Shown piece after piece: positions 21,543 to 22,776 of a DNA stretch of 22,776 bases (within the stretch, counting starts at the first letter, position 1; each line of letters starts with the position of its first letter). The position numbers and the translations under genes were made by a program. The notes beneath the pieces are model-generated. The model saw only the letters and a list, made by a program, of their open reading frames with translations, searched no databases and was not told the origin of the DNA. The DNA is taken from assembly GCA_028820215.1 (NCBI GenBank), contig JAPPKD010000014.1, forward strand, positions 1 to 22,776, given 5' to 3'. Origin of the DNA: Spirochaetaceae bacterium. Lineage in GTDB: Bacteria > Spirochaetota > Spirochaetia > SZUA-6 > Bin103.

Positions 21543-22776
21543 TTAGCAATTTCCGGTCGGCGCCGTTTTGACGAATAGAACGACACTCTCACGAGACCCA
21601 AGCCGCCCGAACTTCCCCATCTGCTGAGCACTATTTCCACGCCATCGTACGGTCCTAATTTCCTGGCACGAGAGCCCCGCACGCTCACCCAGCTCGGCAG
21701 TGTACTCGTCTACAAGAAAGGCGTTGCCCTCATAACGCGCATTTCCAACCACTACTCCAGCCCTTGCACCCACGCGACACAAGCGCTCCATCTCACGCAA
21801 ACATAAATACATATCCAAACAATATCCCTGCAACATACGCCGCATCCTTCCGTCCTTTAGTACCGATAGCTTTTCTTCCAAACCTGCAGGAGGCTCGTAC
21901 TCGTCTGCCGCTGGACGCTGCGGACGCGCCTCAGGGTGAGAGTGAAAGCTCTGATACCTGAGCTCTCTAACGCGTTCCCAATCGAGAAATCCGAACATCA
22001 ATTCGACACCCAACACTCGTGTGTAGTCATGTCGATTTGGATAGGGAGGAGATGTGACAACAGCCGAATAAGTTGCATCTCCATCGGGCAACGAGCGAGC
22101 ATCACCGAGGCGCATATGCCAATCCCCGTCCTTGCCGTCGCTGTCACAAACATCCGTCAGCATCATCTCTACGCGGGCCTTGAACGCGTCCACAACGTGC
22201 CCCGAATCGAGGCTTTGCGGTAGCCACCTTAGCCAGCCACCATTCGCCACTGCGCGGCTGAACTGCGGAATCAATGCGATCAACGCCAATCTAAAAAAAT
22301 CCCCATCAGGTCCCCGGCATTCCGTGTCATCGATGTGCTGCGCAATGCTATCAAACTCCTCAAGCCGGCGACCAGGAAGAGCATTCTTGACCAACTCAGG
22401 ATACCGCGTGCTCCTGTTCGACCGGCGTGGCTTGCCCAGCCTGCCCTCCAAGTCAACCCATGTTGACCGGAGAGTGTGGCGACAAAAAGATGATGCCTTA
22501 GTGCCTGATGCGAATACTGCAAGCGGCGAAAGATCATACCCCGTGCATGAGATCCCTCGCTGCTTCGCGGCGAGCAACGTAGTGCCAGCACCAGCGAAAG
22601 GGTCAAGAATGCTATCGGTTGAACCTAAGTCCCACTCATCCGCGAGCGCATAAACGAGGCCTGAAGTGAAGCTGTGTGGCAACAGGAACCATCTATGGAT
22701 TGGCTGCGACCTCGCTTCCCTGGGTGTTGTATCCCGAATTGAATCGTCGAGAGAGCGGGTGAATTGGTCAGAATGA
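21543..22776 (-). CDS. DNA methyltransferase (N4/N6 amino type), 5' end beyond the window
   Basis: The open frame continues without a stop from 21543 to the window edge, giving 410 visible residues; a TTG at 22682 is not needed as a start. The S-adenosylmethionine motif DPFAGAGTT lies near 22604-22578 and the catalytic TSPPY near 22055-22041, so motif I precedes motif IV. Upstream, QPIHRWFLLPHSFTSGLV resembles the H-R-W motif that precedes the methylase core in some families. Amino-methyltransferases modify N6 of adenine or N4 of cytosine. A matching restriction enzyme is not in the window and may lie beyond the right edge, or the enzyme may be solitary. GC is much lower than elsewhere, about 48 percent at 22261-22320, suggesting horizontal acquisition. 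The recognition sequence cannot be inferred. Confidence 0.88.
   Translation of the reverse strand, partial: HSDQFTRSLDDSIRDTTPREARSQPIHRWFLLPHSFTSGLVYALADEWDLGSTDSILDPFAGAGTTLLAAKQRGISCTGYDLSPLAVFASGTKASSFCRHTLRSTWVDLEGRLGKPRRSNRSTRYPELVKNALPGRRLEEFDSIAQHIDDTECRGPDGDFFRLALIALIPQFSRAVANGGWLRWLPQSLDSGHVVDAFKARVEMMLTDVCDSDGKDGDWHMRLGDARSLPDGDATYSAVVTSPPYPNRHDYTRVLGVELMFGFLDWERVRELRYQSFHSHPEARPQRPAADEYEPPAGLEEKLSVLKDGRMRRMLQGYCLDMYLCLREMERLCRVGARAGVVVGNARYEGNAFLVDEYTAELGERAGLSCQEIRTVRWRGNSAQQMGKFGRLGSRESVVLFVKTAPTGNC

Noticed and set aside
22682..22682. TTG as the start of the DNA methyltransferase
   Set aside because: The frame stays open upstream to the window edge and encodes an H-R-W segment seen before this type of methylase core.

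Overview
The window is a GC-rich stretch of bacterial chromosome, apart from its right end. Genes lie tightly packed on both strands with 4-base stop/start overlaps and frequent GTG or TTG starts. The content suggests a heterotroph that feeds on organic osmolytes, sulfate esters and plant- or algal-type sugars: a sulfatase, two Fe(II)/2-oxoglutarate dioxygenases, a ThuA-like protein, a GH4 glycosidase, a ribokinase and a PLP decarboxylase. I cannot name the phylum. Such gene sets are common in GC-rich environmental and host-associated bacteria. I see no rRNA, tRNA, CRISPR array or intact transposon.

Left part (about 636-5417, minus strand): one likely operon, read from a malate synthase-like gene through a histidine phosphatase, a NUDIX hydrolase, a dead HAM1/RdgB-type gene and radC to an intact HAM1/RdgB-type gene. 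It mixes one carbon-metabolism enzyme with nucleotide housecleaning functions. Positions 1-635 hold no gene I can support. Divergent to it (5464-8802, plus strand) run a Cys-type sulfatase, a PhyH-family dioxygenase and a ThuA-family protein. The next gene, a group II PLP decarboxylase (9073-10560), has its own promoter, with a 16-base palindrome filling the -35/-10 spacer.

Middle (10579-13403): two toxin-antitoxin loci of different families flank an MFS transporter. The FitA-like/PIN pair is on the plus strand. The UPF0175/DUF3368-PIN pair is on the minus strand and is joined to the transporter by GTGA and ATGA overlaps. Both antitoxins have palindromes at their starts. A perfect TGTGA-N6-TCACA (Crp/Fnr-type) site lies before a TauD-family dioxygenase, which is followed by a ribokinase-family sugar kinase.

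Right part: an AAA ATPase with a DUF4143 domain (minus strand) and a GH4 glycosidase (plus strand) are divergent. The gap between them holds a 27-base repeat in tandem plus two more inverted repeats. Then comes a decayed BrnT/BrnA toxin-antitoxin locus. Next is the most unusual gene of the window, a 655-residue fusion of an AAC(3)-type acyltransferase domain with a neutral-ceramidase-like hydrolase domain. Last is a DNA methyltransferase of clearly lower GC whose 5' end runs off the window.
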